From assembly GCA_900551945.1 (NCBI GenBank), contig URYE01000024.1:1-32965 (forward strand): a stretch of DNA of 32,965 nt, in the 5' to 3' direction. Of this stretch, positions 1-8,377 are shown in pieces. Every line of letters begins with the position of its first letter. Positions within the stretch are counted from its first letter, which is position 1. Position numbers and translations under genes: made by a program. Under the pieces are notes generated by a model. The model had not been told where the DNA came from and did not search any database. It saw nothing but the letters and a program-made list of their open reading frames with translations. This stretch comes from an uncultured Eubacterium sp. Its GTDB lineage: Bacteria > Bacillota > Clostridia > Lachnospirales > Lachnospiraceae.

Positions 1-1143
1 AATAATTCCATCTAATGTTGCAAGTCTTTCAACAACATTTTCGTCAACAGCCTTATCAACATCAAAAAGTGAATATGCGTATTCTCCTCTTGACTTGTTA
101 GCCATTTCTTCAATATTAATTCCTGCATCTGCAAAAATTGATGTAATCTTGCTAATTACAGCAGGAACATTCTTATGACATATTGCAATACGTCCTGTTG
201 CATTACATACACCCATATCACAAGCTGGATAATTAACAGAATTTACAATATTACCATTTTCGATAAAGTTTCTTAATTCCTTAACAGCCATCTCAGCACA
301 GTTTTCTTCTGCTTCTTCTGTTGAAGCACCAAGATGAGGTAACACAATTGCTCCTTCCATACCTGCTGTTGTTGTGTTAGGAAAATCAGTTACATACTTC
401 TTAACTCTACCAGACTTAAGAGCTTCACCAATTGCACTTTCATCAACAAGAACATCTCTTGCACAGTTAATAATAATTGTTCCATCCTGCATTAAATCAA
501 AGGCTTCTTTGTTAATCATGCCTTTTGTGCTATCAAGTGCTGGAACGTGAACTGTAATATAGTTACATTCTCTATAAATATCTTCTACATTTACAATGTG
601 CTTAACCTGACTTGAAAGGTTCCAAGCTGCATTAACTGATAAATATGGGTCATAACCATATACTTCCATACCAAGAGCAATTGCTGCATTAGCAACTAAC
701 TGTCCTATAGCACCAAGACCGATAACACCAAGCTTTTTACCCTTGATTTCCTGTCCTGCAAAAGCTTTCTTTGCTTTTTCTGTTGACTTTGCAATATCAG
801 CATCGTCTTTGTTTTCTTGTACCCACTTATTACCACCAATAATATCTCTTGAAGCAAGAAGCATAGCAGCGATAACCTGCTCCTTAACAGCATTAGCATT
901 TGCTCCAGGTGTGTTAAATACTACAACACCAGCTTCTGCACACTTGTCAAGAGGAATATTATTAACACCTGCACCAGCTCTCGCAATCGCAAGAAGATTG
1001 TCACTAAATTCAAGGTCGTGCATTTTGGCACTTCTTACAAGTACTGCCTGTGCATCTTCAAATGAACTTTCAATATTATAATCATCTGTAAATAACTTAA
1101 GACCTACTTGTGAAATATTATTTAAACAATTAACATTAACCAT
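1..1143 (-). CDS. serA: D-3-phosphoglycerate dehydrogenase, C-terminus cut by window edge
   Basis: It oxidises 3-phosphoglycerate to 3-phosphohydroxypyruvate with NAD, the first step of serine synthesis in the cytoplasm. The open frame runs 381 codons without a stop to base 1, so only the last few residues should be missing for the short SerA type (about 390 aa). The NAD-binding motif reads VIGLGAIGQL. The catalytic region reads INCARDVLVDE (Arg) and LPHLGASTEEAEEN (His). A C-terminal ACT-type domain begins near GRIAICHKNVPAVISKI and reads on to the edge; in this family such domains often bind serine for feedback control. The ATG at 1143-1141 shares its A with the stop codon of serC (TAATG), so the two are probably translationally coupled. 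No separate promoter is needed or seen. Confidence 0.95.
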   Translation of the reverse strand, partial: MVNVNCLNNISQVGLKLFTDDYNIESSFEDAQAVLVRSAKMHDLEFSDNLLAIARAGAGVNNIPLDKCAEAGVVVFNTPGANANAVKEQVIAAMLLASRDIIGGNKWVQENKDDADIAKSTEKAKKAFAGQEIKGKKLGVIGLGAIGQLVANAAIALGMEVYGYDPYLSVNAAWNLSSQVKHIVNVEDIYRECNYITVHVPALDSTKGMINKEAFDLMQDGTIIINCARDVLVDESAIGEALKSGRVKKYVTDFPNTTTAGMEGAIVLPHLGASTEEAEENCAEMAVKELRNFIENGNIVNSVNYPACDMGVCNATGRIAICHKNVPAVISKITSIFADAGINIEEMANKSRGEYAYSLFDVDKAVDENVVERLATLDGII

Positions 1144-2234
1144 TACTTTGTATTCTCCTTTTCAAACTTAGCCATAAATTCAACAAGCTTTTCTACACCT
1201 TCTTTAGGCATAGCATTGTAAATAGAAGCTCTCATACCACCGACAGTTCTATGACCTTTAAGGTTTACAAAACCTGCTGCTTCTGCTTCTTTAACAAACT
1301 TAGCATCTAAATCTTTATCACCAGTTACAAAAGGTACATTCATAAGAGAACGGTCTTCCTTAACTACTGTACCCTTAAATAACTTACTCTGGTCAAGGAA
1401 ATCATAAAGAATTTTGGCTTTTTCTTCGTTGCGTTCCTTCATAGCCTGAAGTCCGCCGAGCTTTTTAATCCACTTAAATACTTTACCACAAATATAAATA
1501 TTATAACATGGAGGTGTGTTATAAAGTGAGTCTGCATCTGCTTGTGTCTTCCACTTAAGCATTGTAGGAGTTCCATGTAATACATCATCTGTAATAAGGT
1601 CTTCTCTAATAATTGCAATAACTACGCCTGCTGGACCTACGTTCTTTTGAACACCGCCATATACTACACCATACTTTGTAACATCAATTGGTTCTGATAA
1701 GAAACATGATGAAATATCAGATACAAGTATATGACCCTTTGTATTAGGTAATGTCTTAAACTTAGTTCCATAAATTGTGTTATTCTCACAAATATAAACA
1801 TAATCTGCATCTTCTGGAATATCAAGATCTGAACAATCTGGGATATATGTAAATGTCTTATCTGCTGATGATGCAACTTCTATTGCTTCTCCATATATCT
1901 TAGCTTCTTGAAATGCTTTCTTAGCCCACTGACCTGTAATAATATAGGCAGCTTTTTTGTTCTTCATAAGGTTCATTGGAACTTCTGCAAAGAACTGTGA
2001 AGCACCACCCTGTAAGAATAATACCTTATAGTTGTCAGGAATATTCATAAGTTCTCTTAAATCAGCTTCTGCTTCTTTGATGATGTTGTCATACACCTTA
2101 GACCTATGACTCATTTCCATTACAGACTGTCCGCTTCCCTTATAGTCAAGCATCTCATCTGCTGCTTCCCTTAATACTTCTTCTGGTAATACTGCTGGAC
2201 CTGCACTAAAATTATATACTCTTCCCACTTTCAT
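1143..2234 (-). CDS. serC: Phosphoserine aminotransferase
   Basis: This PLP enzyme transfers the amino group of glutamate to 3-phosphohydroxypyruvate, giving phosphoserine (step 2 of serine synthesis). The same family can also act in vitamin B6 synthesis. The 363-aa length is normal. The N-terminus MKVGRVYNFSAGPAVLP and the PLP-lysine motif GGVQKNVGPAG (Lys197) are diagnostic. An AGGAGG site lies just upstream of the ATG. It is the first gene of a serC-serA pair with a one-base overlap. A strong sigma-A-like promoter at 2276-2304 lies 42 bp upstream, so serCA can be transcribed independently of ilvB. Confidence 0.97.
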   Translation of the reverse strand: MKVGRVYNFSAGPAVLPEEVLREAADEMLDYKGSGQSVMEMSHRSKVYDNIIKEAEADLRELMNIPDNYKVLFLQGGASQFFAEVPMNLMKNKKAAYIITGQWAKKAFQEAKIYGEAIEVASSADKTFTYIPDCSDLDIPEDADYVYICENNTIYGTKFKTLPNTKGHILVSDISSCFLSEPIDVTKYGVVYGGVQKNVGPAGVVIAIIREDLITDDVLHGTPTMLKWKTQADADSLYNTPPCYNIYICGKVFKWIKKLGGLQAMKERNEEKAKILYDFLDQSKLFKGTVVKEDRSLMNVPFVTGDKDLDAKFVKEAEAAGFVNLKGHRTVGGMRASIYNAMPKEGVEKLVEFMAKFEKENTK

Positions 2235-2275
2235 TATCCTCCTGAAATCTTAAGATTATTAAATTCATATTAGCC

Positions 2276-2304
2276 ATTTTATGCCATTAGTAGTAATGTG
2301 TCAA
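2276..2304 (-). promoter_or_regulatory. Sigma-A type promoter for serC-serA
   Basis: Read on the minus strand, a perfect -35 TTGACA (2304-2299) is followed by a 17-base spacer and a -10 TAAAAT (2281-2276). The start would be near 2269, giving a leader of about 35 nt with the AGGAGG site of serC. This is the best promoter match in the window. No terminator hairpin was seen between ilvB and this promoter, so read-through from ilvB may add to it. Confidence 0.75.
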
Positions 2305-2395
2305 TGGTATTTTAAATTTATAGTAATAATTAATTAATAATTTTATTATTTTTTATTAATTTATCACAATATTTTCTTCAATCACTTAATATTTT

Positions 2396-4087
2396 TTAAT
2401 TATTATTCTGTCTTGCGTCAAGGTCTTGTCTGTCAAATGCTTCTGAAATGGCAGCCCCTGGTGAAACCATTGGAAATACCTTATCTTCTCTGTTAATTAC
2501 ACAGTCAATTACACAAGGTATATTAAGCTTGACAGCTTCCTTAAATGCAGCTTCAAATTCTTCAATAGTTGTAACTCTATAAGCCTTTGAGCCCATACCC
2601 TCAGATACTTTAACAAAGTCTACCTGGTCATCTAATACTGTTGCAGAATAACGTTGACCATAGAATAAATCTTGCCACTGACGAACCATACCTAAAACGT
2701 GATTATTAAATATAACTTCAATAATAGGAATATTATATCTTGTTGCTGTTGCAATTTCATTCATATTCATTCTAAAGCATCCATCACCTGCAATATTTAC
2801 AACGACTTTATCTCTACAACCAACCTTTGCACCAATTGCTGCTCCGATACCATATCCCATAGTACCAAGACCACCTGATGTAAGAAGTGTTCTAGGGTGC
2901 TTAAACTTATAATGCTGTGCTGCCCACATCTGATGTTGACCTACATCTGTTGATATAATAGCCTCGCCCTTTGTGATATCATAGATTCTTTCCATTACTA
3001 ATGGGCCATTAAGACAATCTCTGTTATAAGTCATAGGATACTTTTTCTTAAGTTCGTTAATATGATTAACCCACTCGTGTCTGTCTGCCTGTTCAAGCTT
3101 TGCATTAACTCGCTTTAACACTTCAAGAGCATCACCTATTACACTTGCGTCTGTTTTAACATTTTTATTAATCTCTGCTGCATCAACATCAAACTGTAAT
3201 ATCTTAGCATTAGTTGCAAACTTCTTAACATTTCCTGTTACTCGGTCTGAAAATCTTACGCCAATTGCTATAAGAAGGTCACACTCTGACACGCCAAAGT
3301 TAGAAGCTTTAGTTCCGTGCATACCAAGCATACCAGTATACAATGGGTCTGAACCGTCAAATGCACCTTTACCCATAAGAGAATCTGTCACTGGTGCGTC
3401 AATCTTTTTAACGAACTTTCTAAGCTCATCAGAAGCGCCAGAAGCAATAACACCACCACCTACAAATACAAATGGCTTCTTTGCTTCTTTTATAAGACTT
3501 ACTGCCTTTTCAACGTCTTCTTCTTTTATTGTTTCAGTACTTCGTTCAACTGTCTTAGGTGTCTGCTTAATATAATCACAGCTATTAGCAGTAACATCTT
3601 TTGTTACATCAATAAGCACAGGACCTGGTCGACCCTCTTTTGCTATTCTGAACGCCTTTCTTATTGTATCAGCAAGCTTTGTTACATCTTTAACAATAAA
3701 GTTGTGCTTAGTTATAGGCATTGTAACACCTGTTATGTCTATTTCCTGAAAACTGTCTTTTCCAAGAAGTGGAACTGTTACATTACAAGTAATCGCCACC
3801 ATTGGAATAGAGTCCATATAAGCTGTTGCAATTCCTGTTACAAGATTAGTAGCTCCAGGGCCAGAAGTTGCAAAACACACTCCAACCTTTCCTGTTGCTC
3901 TTGCATATCCGTCAGCCGCATGACTTGCGCCCTGCTCATGTGAAGTAAGAATATGTGTTATCTCGTCTGAATGTTTGTATAAAGCATCGTATACGTTAAG
4001 AATCGCACCGCCCGGATAACCAAATATAGTGTCTACGTTTTGCTCTTTTAAACACTCTACAATTATCTCTGAACCATTTAACTCCAT
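2396..4087 (-). CDS. ilvB: Acetolactate synthase, large (catalytic) subunit
   Basis: This thiamine-diphosphate enzyme condenses two pyruvates to acetolactate (valine/leucine route), or pyruvate with 2-oxobutyrate (isoleucine route). The chosen ATG at 4087 gives 563 aa. The longer frame to a TTG at 4105 would place the GGGAGG ribosome site inside the gene. The catalytic Glu51 lies in SHEQGASHAADGYARATG. The Mg/ThDP motif starts GDGCFRMNMNEIATATRY and ends in FNN. It lies downstream of ilvD, with a 239-bp spacer holding a strong hairpin. No regulatory small subunit (ilvN) follows; serC does. If this enzyme needs IlvN, it must come from elsewhere in the genome. Confidence 0.96.
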   Translation of the reverse strand: MELNGSEIIVECLKEQNVDTIFGYPGGAILNVYDALYKHSDEITHILTSHEQGASHAADGYARATGKVGVCFATSGPGATNLVTGIATAYMDSIPMVAITCNVTVPLLGKDSFQEIDITGVTMPITKHNFIVKDVTKLADTIRKAFRIAKEGRPGPVLIDVTKDVTANSCDYIKQTPKTVERSTETIKEEDVEKAVSLIKEAKKPFVFVGGGVIASGASDELRKFVKKIDAPVTDSLMGKGAFDGSDPLYTGMLGMHGTKASNFGVSECDLLIAIGVRFSDRVTGNVKKFATNAKILQFDVDAAEINKNVKTDASVIGDALEVLKRVNAKLEQADRHEWVNHINELKKKYPMTYNRDCLNGPLVMERIYDITKGEAIISTDVGQHQMWAAQHYKFKHPRTLLTSGGLGTMGYGIGAAIGAKVGCRDKVVVNIAGDGCFRMNMNEIATATRYNIPIIEVIFNNHVLGMVRQWQDLFYGQRYSATVLDDQVDFVKVSEGMGSKAYRVTTIEEFEAAFKEAVKLNIPCVIDCVINREDKVFPMVSPGAAISEAFDRQDLDARQNNN

Positions 4088-4188
4088 TAATAAAGTTCCT
4101 CCCAATTTTTATTCATTATGTTCATTTTTAACTTATCTTTAGTCTATATTATTTTTTCCTTATGTAATGTAATATATAGTGAAAATAG

Positions 4189-4249
4189 TATCAAGAAAGT
4201 TCCACCCCAACTTATTGCTTTTTCAATAAAAGTAGGAACTTTCTTGATA
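4189..4249 (-). promoter_or_regulatory. Stable hairpin in ilvD-ilvB spacer
   Basis: A perfect 15-bp inverted repeat (4189-4203 against 4235-4249, arm TATCAAGAAAGTTCC on the minus strand) encloses a 31-base loop. The loop can itself pair over six bases (TTATTG with CAATAA). In the transcript this is a long stem about 100 nt upstream of the ilvB start. No run of U follows on the minus strand (CTATTTTC), so it is a poor intrinsic terminator. An RNA-processing or stability element, or an attenuator partner, is more likely. Confidence 0.6.
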
Positions 4250-4326
4250 TATAAAATAGCTATTATCTTCACTAGCTTTTTACTGCTTTGTCAATTAAAT
4301 CCTTTAAAATATCTAGTAGATATAAA

Positions 4327-6000
4327 TTACTTATTCTCTGGTACTTGTAATATAGCTCCCTTATTACCTGATGTTACCATTGAAGCATATCTCTTTAAGT
4401 AGCCTGTTGTAACCTTAGGGTCTCTAGGCTTCCACTCTGCCTTTCTTCTTGCAAGCTCTTCATCAGATACATCAAGCTCGATTGTAAGAGCTGGAATGTT
4501 AATCTTAATGATATCGCCTTCTTCTACTAATGCAATAGGGCCGCCAACTGCTGCTTCTGGTGAAACGTGTCCGATTGAAGCACCACGACTTGCACCTGAG
4601 AAACGACCATCAGTAATAAGAGCTACTGATGAACCAAGTCCCATACCTGCAATTGCTGATGTTGGATTAAGCATTTCTCTCATACCTGGACCACCCTTAG
4701 GGCCTTCATAACGAATAACTACTACATCTCCTGCTACAATCTTACCACCCTTAATTGCGGCAATTGCATCTTCTTCACAATCGAATACTCTTGCAGGACC
4801 TTCATGTACAAGCATTTCATCAACTACGGCTGAACGCTTAACAACTGAACCGTCTGGTGCAAGATTACCACTAAGAACCGCAAGACCACCTGTTTTACTA
4901 TATGCGTTATCTACTGTTCTAATTACTTCTGGATTTTTATTTACCGCATTTTTAATATTTTCGCCTACTGTCTTACCTGTTACTGTCATACAGTCTGTAT
5001 TAAGAAGTCCGATATCTGCAAGTTCCTTCATAACAGCATATACACCACCAGCTTCGTTAAGGTCTTCCATATATGTAGGGCCTGCTGGTGCAAGGTGACA
5101 AAGGTTAGGTGTCTTTTCGCTTACTGAGTTAGCAAACTTAATATCAAAGTCAAAACCAACTTCATGTGCAATAGCTGGAAGATGGAGCATACTATTTGTT
5201 GAACAGCCAAGTGCCATATCAACAGTAAGTGCGTTCATAATAGCCTCTTTTGTCATAATATCTCTAGGTCTTATGTTCTTTCTATACATATCCATAACAG
5301 CCATACCTGCGTGCTTTGCAAGCTTAATTCTTTCAGAATATACGGCAGGGATTGTACCATTTCCACCAAGTCCCATACCAAGTGCTTCTGTAAGACAGTT
5401 CATAGAGTTAGCTGTATACATACCTGAACATGAACCACAAGTTGGGCATACTTTTTCTTCAAATTCTCTTACATCGTCTTCTGTCATTGTTCCTGCGGCA
5501 TAAGAACCAACAGCTTCAAACATTGATGAAAGACTTCTCTTTTTACCATGAACATGACCTGCAAGCATAGGGCCACCACTTACAAATACTGTAGGAACAT
5601 TAACTCTTGCTGCTGCCATTAAAAGTCCTGGTACGTTCTTATCACAGTTAGGAACCATAACAAGAGCATCAAACTGATGAGCTGTTGCCATACATTCTGT
5701 TGAGTCAGCTATCAAATCTCTTGTAACAAGAGAGTACTTCATACCGACATGACCCATTGCGATACCGTCACATACGGCAATTGCTGGAAATACTACAGGA
5801 ACACCACCTGCTTCTGCTACTCCTAACTTTACAGCATTAACAATCTTATCAAGGTTCATGTGACCTGGAACTATTTCATTATATGAACTTACAATACCTA
5901 CTAATGGCTTGTCCATTTCTTCTGGAGTAAATCCTAATGCGTTAAATAATGAACGATGTGGAGCTTGCTGCATACCCTTTTTTACGTTATCACTCTTCAT
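4327..6000 (-). CDS. ilvD: Dihydroxy-acid dehydratase
   Basis: This iron-sulfur enzyme dehydrates 2,3-dihydroxy-3-methylbutanoate and its isoleucine-pathway homologue to the 2-oxo acids, the third common step of branched-chain amino-acid synthesis. The ATG at 6000 ([19 protein letters not shown]) gives 557 aa, the family's usual size, with GAGG spaced 6 bases before it. The longer frame from a GTG at 6021 would cover that site. Cluster cysteines sit in PNCDKNVPG and [18 protein letters not shown]. It lies between leuB and ilvB in the same orientation. A 223-bp palindromic repeat (E1) separates it from leuB. Confidence 0.97.
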   Translation of the reverse strand: MKSDNVKKGMQQAPHRSLFNALGFTPEEMDKPLVGIVSSYNEIVPGHMNLDKIVNAVKLGVAEAGGVPVVFPAIAVCDGIAMGHVGMKYSLVTRDLIADSTECMATAHQFDALVMVPNCDKNVPGLLMAAARVNVPTVFVSGGPMLAGHVHGKKRSLSSMFEAVGSYAAGTMTEDDVREFEEKVCPTCGSCSGMYTANSMNCLTEALGMGLGGNGTIPAVYSERIKLAKHAGMAVMDMYRKNIRPRDIMTKEAIMNALTVDMALGCSTNSMLHLPAIAHEVGFDFDIKFANSVSEKTPNLCHLAPAGPTYMEDLNEAGGVYAVMKELADIGLLNTDCMTVTGKTVGENIKNAVNKNPEVIRTVDNAYSKTGGLAVLSGNLAPDGSVVKRSAVVDEMLVHEGPARVFDCEEDAIAAIKGGKIVAGDVVVIRYEGPKGGPGMREMLNPTSAIAGMGLGSSVALITDGRFSGASRGASIGHVSPEAAVGGPIALVEEGDIIKINIPALTIELDVSDEELARRKAEWKPRDPKVTTGYLKRYASMVTSGNKGAILQVPENK

Positions 6001-6080
6001 AATATCCTCATTTCCGCACACCTTTTAGCTTAAAAAACCTCATGTGCTATCACTTATAATAATATACTTATTTCAATGAA

Positions 6081-6303
6081 TTTTCTTATTTGGCACTCCA
6101 ATAACTTTCTTGTAAGATATCAGCGTTGGGCAAATCAATGAATACACCATTTAAAGAACAGTTATCTATATTTGTGTGCCAACATCGAACACAACTGTTC
6201 GATGATGGCATACAAATATAGATGGTTGTACTTTCACTGGTGTGTGAATGATTTGTCTAACACTAATATCTTCCATAATGTCAAAAATTGCCAAATAAGA
6301 AAA
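6081..6303. repeat. Palindromic repeat element, copy E1 (MITE-like)
   Basis: A 223-bp imperfect palindrome fills most of the leuB-ilvD spacer (6022-6321). Its ends are perfect 15-bp inverted repeats, TTTTCTTATTTGGCA (6081-6095) and its complement (6289-6303). Towards the centre, AAGATAT, CAAATCA and CACCA segments also pair, and the core CTATATTTGTGTGCC...GAAC pairs with GTTCGATGATGGCAT...ATAG around a six-base loop. A second, diverged copy lies at 30323-30492. No open frame or clear target-site duplication is visible. It must be transcribed if leuB and ilvD share an mRNA. The spacer otherwise holds only the ilvD ribosome site. Confidence 0.75.
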
Positions 6304-6321
6304 CTCCAATATATAAATAAA

Positions 6322-7404
6322 TTAAATTATCTCAGCTATTAAGTCACCCATCTGTGTTGTGCTACACTGTGTCATTCCATCAGACATAATATCAACAGTC
6401 CTGTAACCTTCCTTTAACACCTGTGCAACAGCAGCTTCAACTGCATCTGCTTCCTTGTCAAGGTCAAAAGAATATCTAAGTAACATAGCTGCACTTAAAA
6501 TAGTAGCGATAGGATTAGCAATATCCTTACCTGCAATATCTGGTGCAGAACCATGACTAGGCTCATAAAGACCTAACTTAGTCTTACCAAGACTTGCACT
6601 TGAAAGCATTCCGATAGAACCTGTAATCATACTTGCTTCATCCGATAAAATGTCACCGAACATATTTTCTGTTAAGATAACATCAAACTGAGCTGGGTTC
6701 ATAACAAGCTGCATTGCACAGTTATCAACTAACATATTTTCAACTTCAACCTCTGGATAATCCTTTGCAACTTCCGCTACAATCTTTCTCCAAAGTCTTG
6801 ATGAGTCAAGAACATTAGCCTTATCAACACTTGTTACTTTCTTTCTTCGCTTCATTGCAATCTCAAAGCCCTTGATTGCAATTCTTCTAATCTCGTCTTC
6901 ATTATATGTAAGAGTATCAACTGCTGTCTGTAAGCCATTTACTTCTTCTGTATGTCTTTCACCAAAGTAAAGACCACCAGTTAATTCTCTCATAATAACC
7001 ATATCAAAGCCATCACCAATAATCTCGTCTTTTAATGGACAAGCTGCCTTTAATTCATCATAAAGATAAGCTGGACGGATATTTGCAAACAACTCTAATT
7101 CTTTTCTAATCTTTAACAATCCAGCTTCTGGTCTTAAATTAGGTGCAACGTCATACCACTTAGAGTTACCCACGTTACCACCAACAGCACCCAACAATAC
7201 AGCATCAGATGCTTTAGCTATTGCTACCGCTTCATCTGTAAGTGGTACACCATACTCGTCTATTGAACAGCCACCCATAAGAATTGTAGTGTAATCAAAT
7301 TTGTGATTATACTTTTCGCCAACCTTGTCTAATACTTTCTTTGCTTCTCTTACAATTTCTGGACCTATTCCATCACCTGGAATTAATGTTATTTTATAAT
7401 CCAT
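6322..7404 (-). CDS. leuB: 3-isopropylmalate dehydrogenase
   Basis: It oxidises and decarboxylates 3-isopropylmalate to 2-oxoisocaproate with NAD in leucine synthesis. Motifs are IPGDGIGPE near the N-terminus, RELTGGLYFGERH in mid-protein, and EPSHGSAPDIAGKDIANP near the end, which carries the adenine-binding His and Asp. The chosen ATG at 7404 (MDYKITLIPGDG) gives 360 aa, with AGGTGG five bases upstream. Starts at 7407 (ATG) or 7413 (GTG) crowd or overlap that site. leuA and leuCD are not adjacent. It heads leuB-ilvD-ilvB, with a promoter and a CodY-like site upstream. Confidence 0.96.
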   Translation of the reverse strand: MDYKITLIPGDGIGPEIVREAKKVLDKVGEKYNHKFDYTTILMGGCSIDEYGVPLTDEAVAIAKASDAVLLGAVGGNVGNSKWYDVAPNLRPEAGLLKIRKELELFANIRPAYLYDELKAACPLKDEIIGDGFDMVIMRELTGGLYFGERHTEEVNGLQTAVDTLTYNEDEIRRIAIKGFEIAMKRRKKVTSVDKANVLDSSRLWRKIVAEVAKDYPEVEVENMLVDNCAMQLVMNPAQFDVILTENMFGDILSDEASMITGSIGMLSSASLGKTKLGLYEPSHGSAPDIAGKDIANPIATILSAAMLLRYSFDLDKEADAVEAAVAQVLKEGYRTVDIMSDGMTQCSTTQMGDLIAEII

Positions 7405-7485
7405 CATTTCCACCTGTCTTTCTTGATTAATTTTAATATAATAAAGTAAATTATCACTTTACCTAGTTAAAGGCTATTGTTTAAT

Positions 7486-7514
7486 ATAATAACGTATTTT
7501 TTGTCATTTTTCAA
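7486..7514 (-). promoter_or_regulatory. Probable promoter of leuB-ilvD-ilvB
   Basis: On the minus strand a -35 TTGAAA (7514-7509) and a -10 TATTAT (7491-7486) are separated by 17 bases. The start would be near 7479, with a leader of about 75 nt ending in the AGGTGG site of leuB. The leader holds only a short hairpin (AAAGT...ACTTT). No T-box or leader peptide rich in Leu, Ile or Val codons was seen. Confidence 0.6.
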
Positions 7515-7575
7515 CTATATTAGCAGGTAATATTTTATATTTTGTTAATATTTGTTCACAAATATGAATAAGCTC

Positions 7576-7590
7576 AATATTCAGAAACTT
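7576..7590. promoter_or_regulatory. CodY-like operator upstream of leuB
   Basis: AATATTCAGAAACTT matches 13 of 15 positions of the Firmicute CodY consensus AATTTTCWGAAAATT. Its centre lies about 104 bp upstream of the inferred leuB transcription start. A separate perfect palindrome, ATATTTGT-TC-ACAAATAT, lies at 7548-7565, between this box and the -35. CodY is known to control branched-chain amino-acid genes in many low-GC Gram-positives. Its presence in this organism is assumed, and in AT-rich DNA chance matches occur. Confidence 0.4.
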
Positions 7591-7643
7591 TTTGCTATTT
7601 AGCTATAACAATATTAGTTTATAATAAATAAACTTGTATAAAA

Positions 7644-8303
7644 TTATAAAGAAAGTATAAAATCAGCAAGACTATCTACCGTATCGACAATATAGTCTGC
7701 TCCTGCTTCTTCTAGCTCACCCTTTTCAGCAAAGCCAAACCTTACACCAATACACTCAATACCAGCTTCTTTAGCACCTAGTACATCATGCTTTCTATCA
7801 CCTATCATTATTGCATTAGCTTTGTTAAAGTCCTTATCAAGCTCTTTTAACTGTCTAAACACTTCTTGAATTACTTGAACTTTATATTTTCTTGTCACAT
7901 CAAGACTTCCTACTACAACATCAAAATACTGTGCAAGGTTAAAATGTTCTATAATCCTTTTAGCTATCGGCTCTGGCTTGCACGTTGCAAGAGCTATTAC
8001 TTTGTTAGAAGCCTTTAACCTTTCTAAACATTTATCAATTCCTGTATACATTTCATTTTCATATAAACCTACTGTATTATATCGCTCTCTATATTTTGAA
8101 AGTCCTCTTTCTGCCTGTTCTTTACTAAATCCATGAAAAACTTGAAGACTGTCAATAAGCGGTGGGCCTATATATCTTTTCATTACTTCGTCATCATTTT
8201 CTATAACACCTTCACTTTCAAGTGCATATCTAGCTGATTTTATAATTCCTTCATGTGAGTCTGTAAGTGTTCCATCTAGGTCAAATAAAATATATTTTTT
8301 CAT
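7644..8303 (-). CDS. HAD-superfamily phosphatase (phosphoglycolate phosphatase/PpaX-like)
   Basis: The 219-aa protein has the HAD motifs in order. Motif I is LFDLDGTLTDS (residues 6-16, nucleophile Asp8 and acid Asp10). Motif II falls near IALATCKP, and motif IV reads GDRKHDVLGAKEAGI near residue 168. A helical cap lies between motifs I and II, as in subfamily IA phosphatases such as Gph, PpaX and beta-phosphoglucomutase. It would remove phosphate from a small metabolite; the substrate cannot be read from sequence. It lies 74 bp downstream of the foldase-like gene and may share its transcript. The ribosome site (AAAGAGA) is weak and distant. The 230-bp gap after it carries leuB control sites. 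Confidence 0.85.
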   Translation of the reverse strand: MKKYILFDLDGTLTDSHEGIIKSARYALESEGVIENDDEVMKRYIGPPLIDSLQVFHGFSKEQAERGLSKYRERYNTVGLYENEMYTGIDKCLERLKASNKVIALATCKPEPIAKRIIEHFNLAQYFDVVVGSLDVTRKYKVQVIQEVFRQLKELDKDFNKANAIMIGDRKHDVLGAKEAGIECIGVRFGFAEKGELEEAGADYIVDTVDSLADFILSL

Positions 8304-8377
8304 ACAATAAAATCTCTTTCTTATTATTAACTTTCACCATATTCTAAACTTTGCTTTATGCAGCAGAAATGGCGAAA

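Noticed and set aside
4205..4215. T-box-like GGGGTGGAAC string in the ilvB leader
   Set aside because: It lacks the rest of the T-box core, its 3' half is fully paired with an upstream arm, and no specifier stem or downstream terminator is visible.
6003..6038. [11 protein letters not shown] frame before ilvD as an attenuator leader
   Set aside because: It has no ribosome site, few Leu/Val/Ile codons, and no alternating terminator hairpins.
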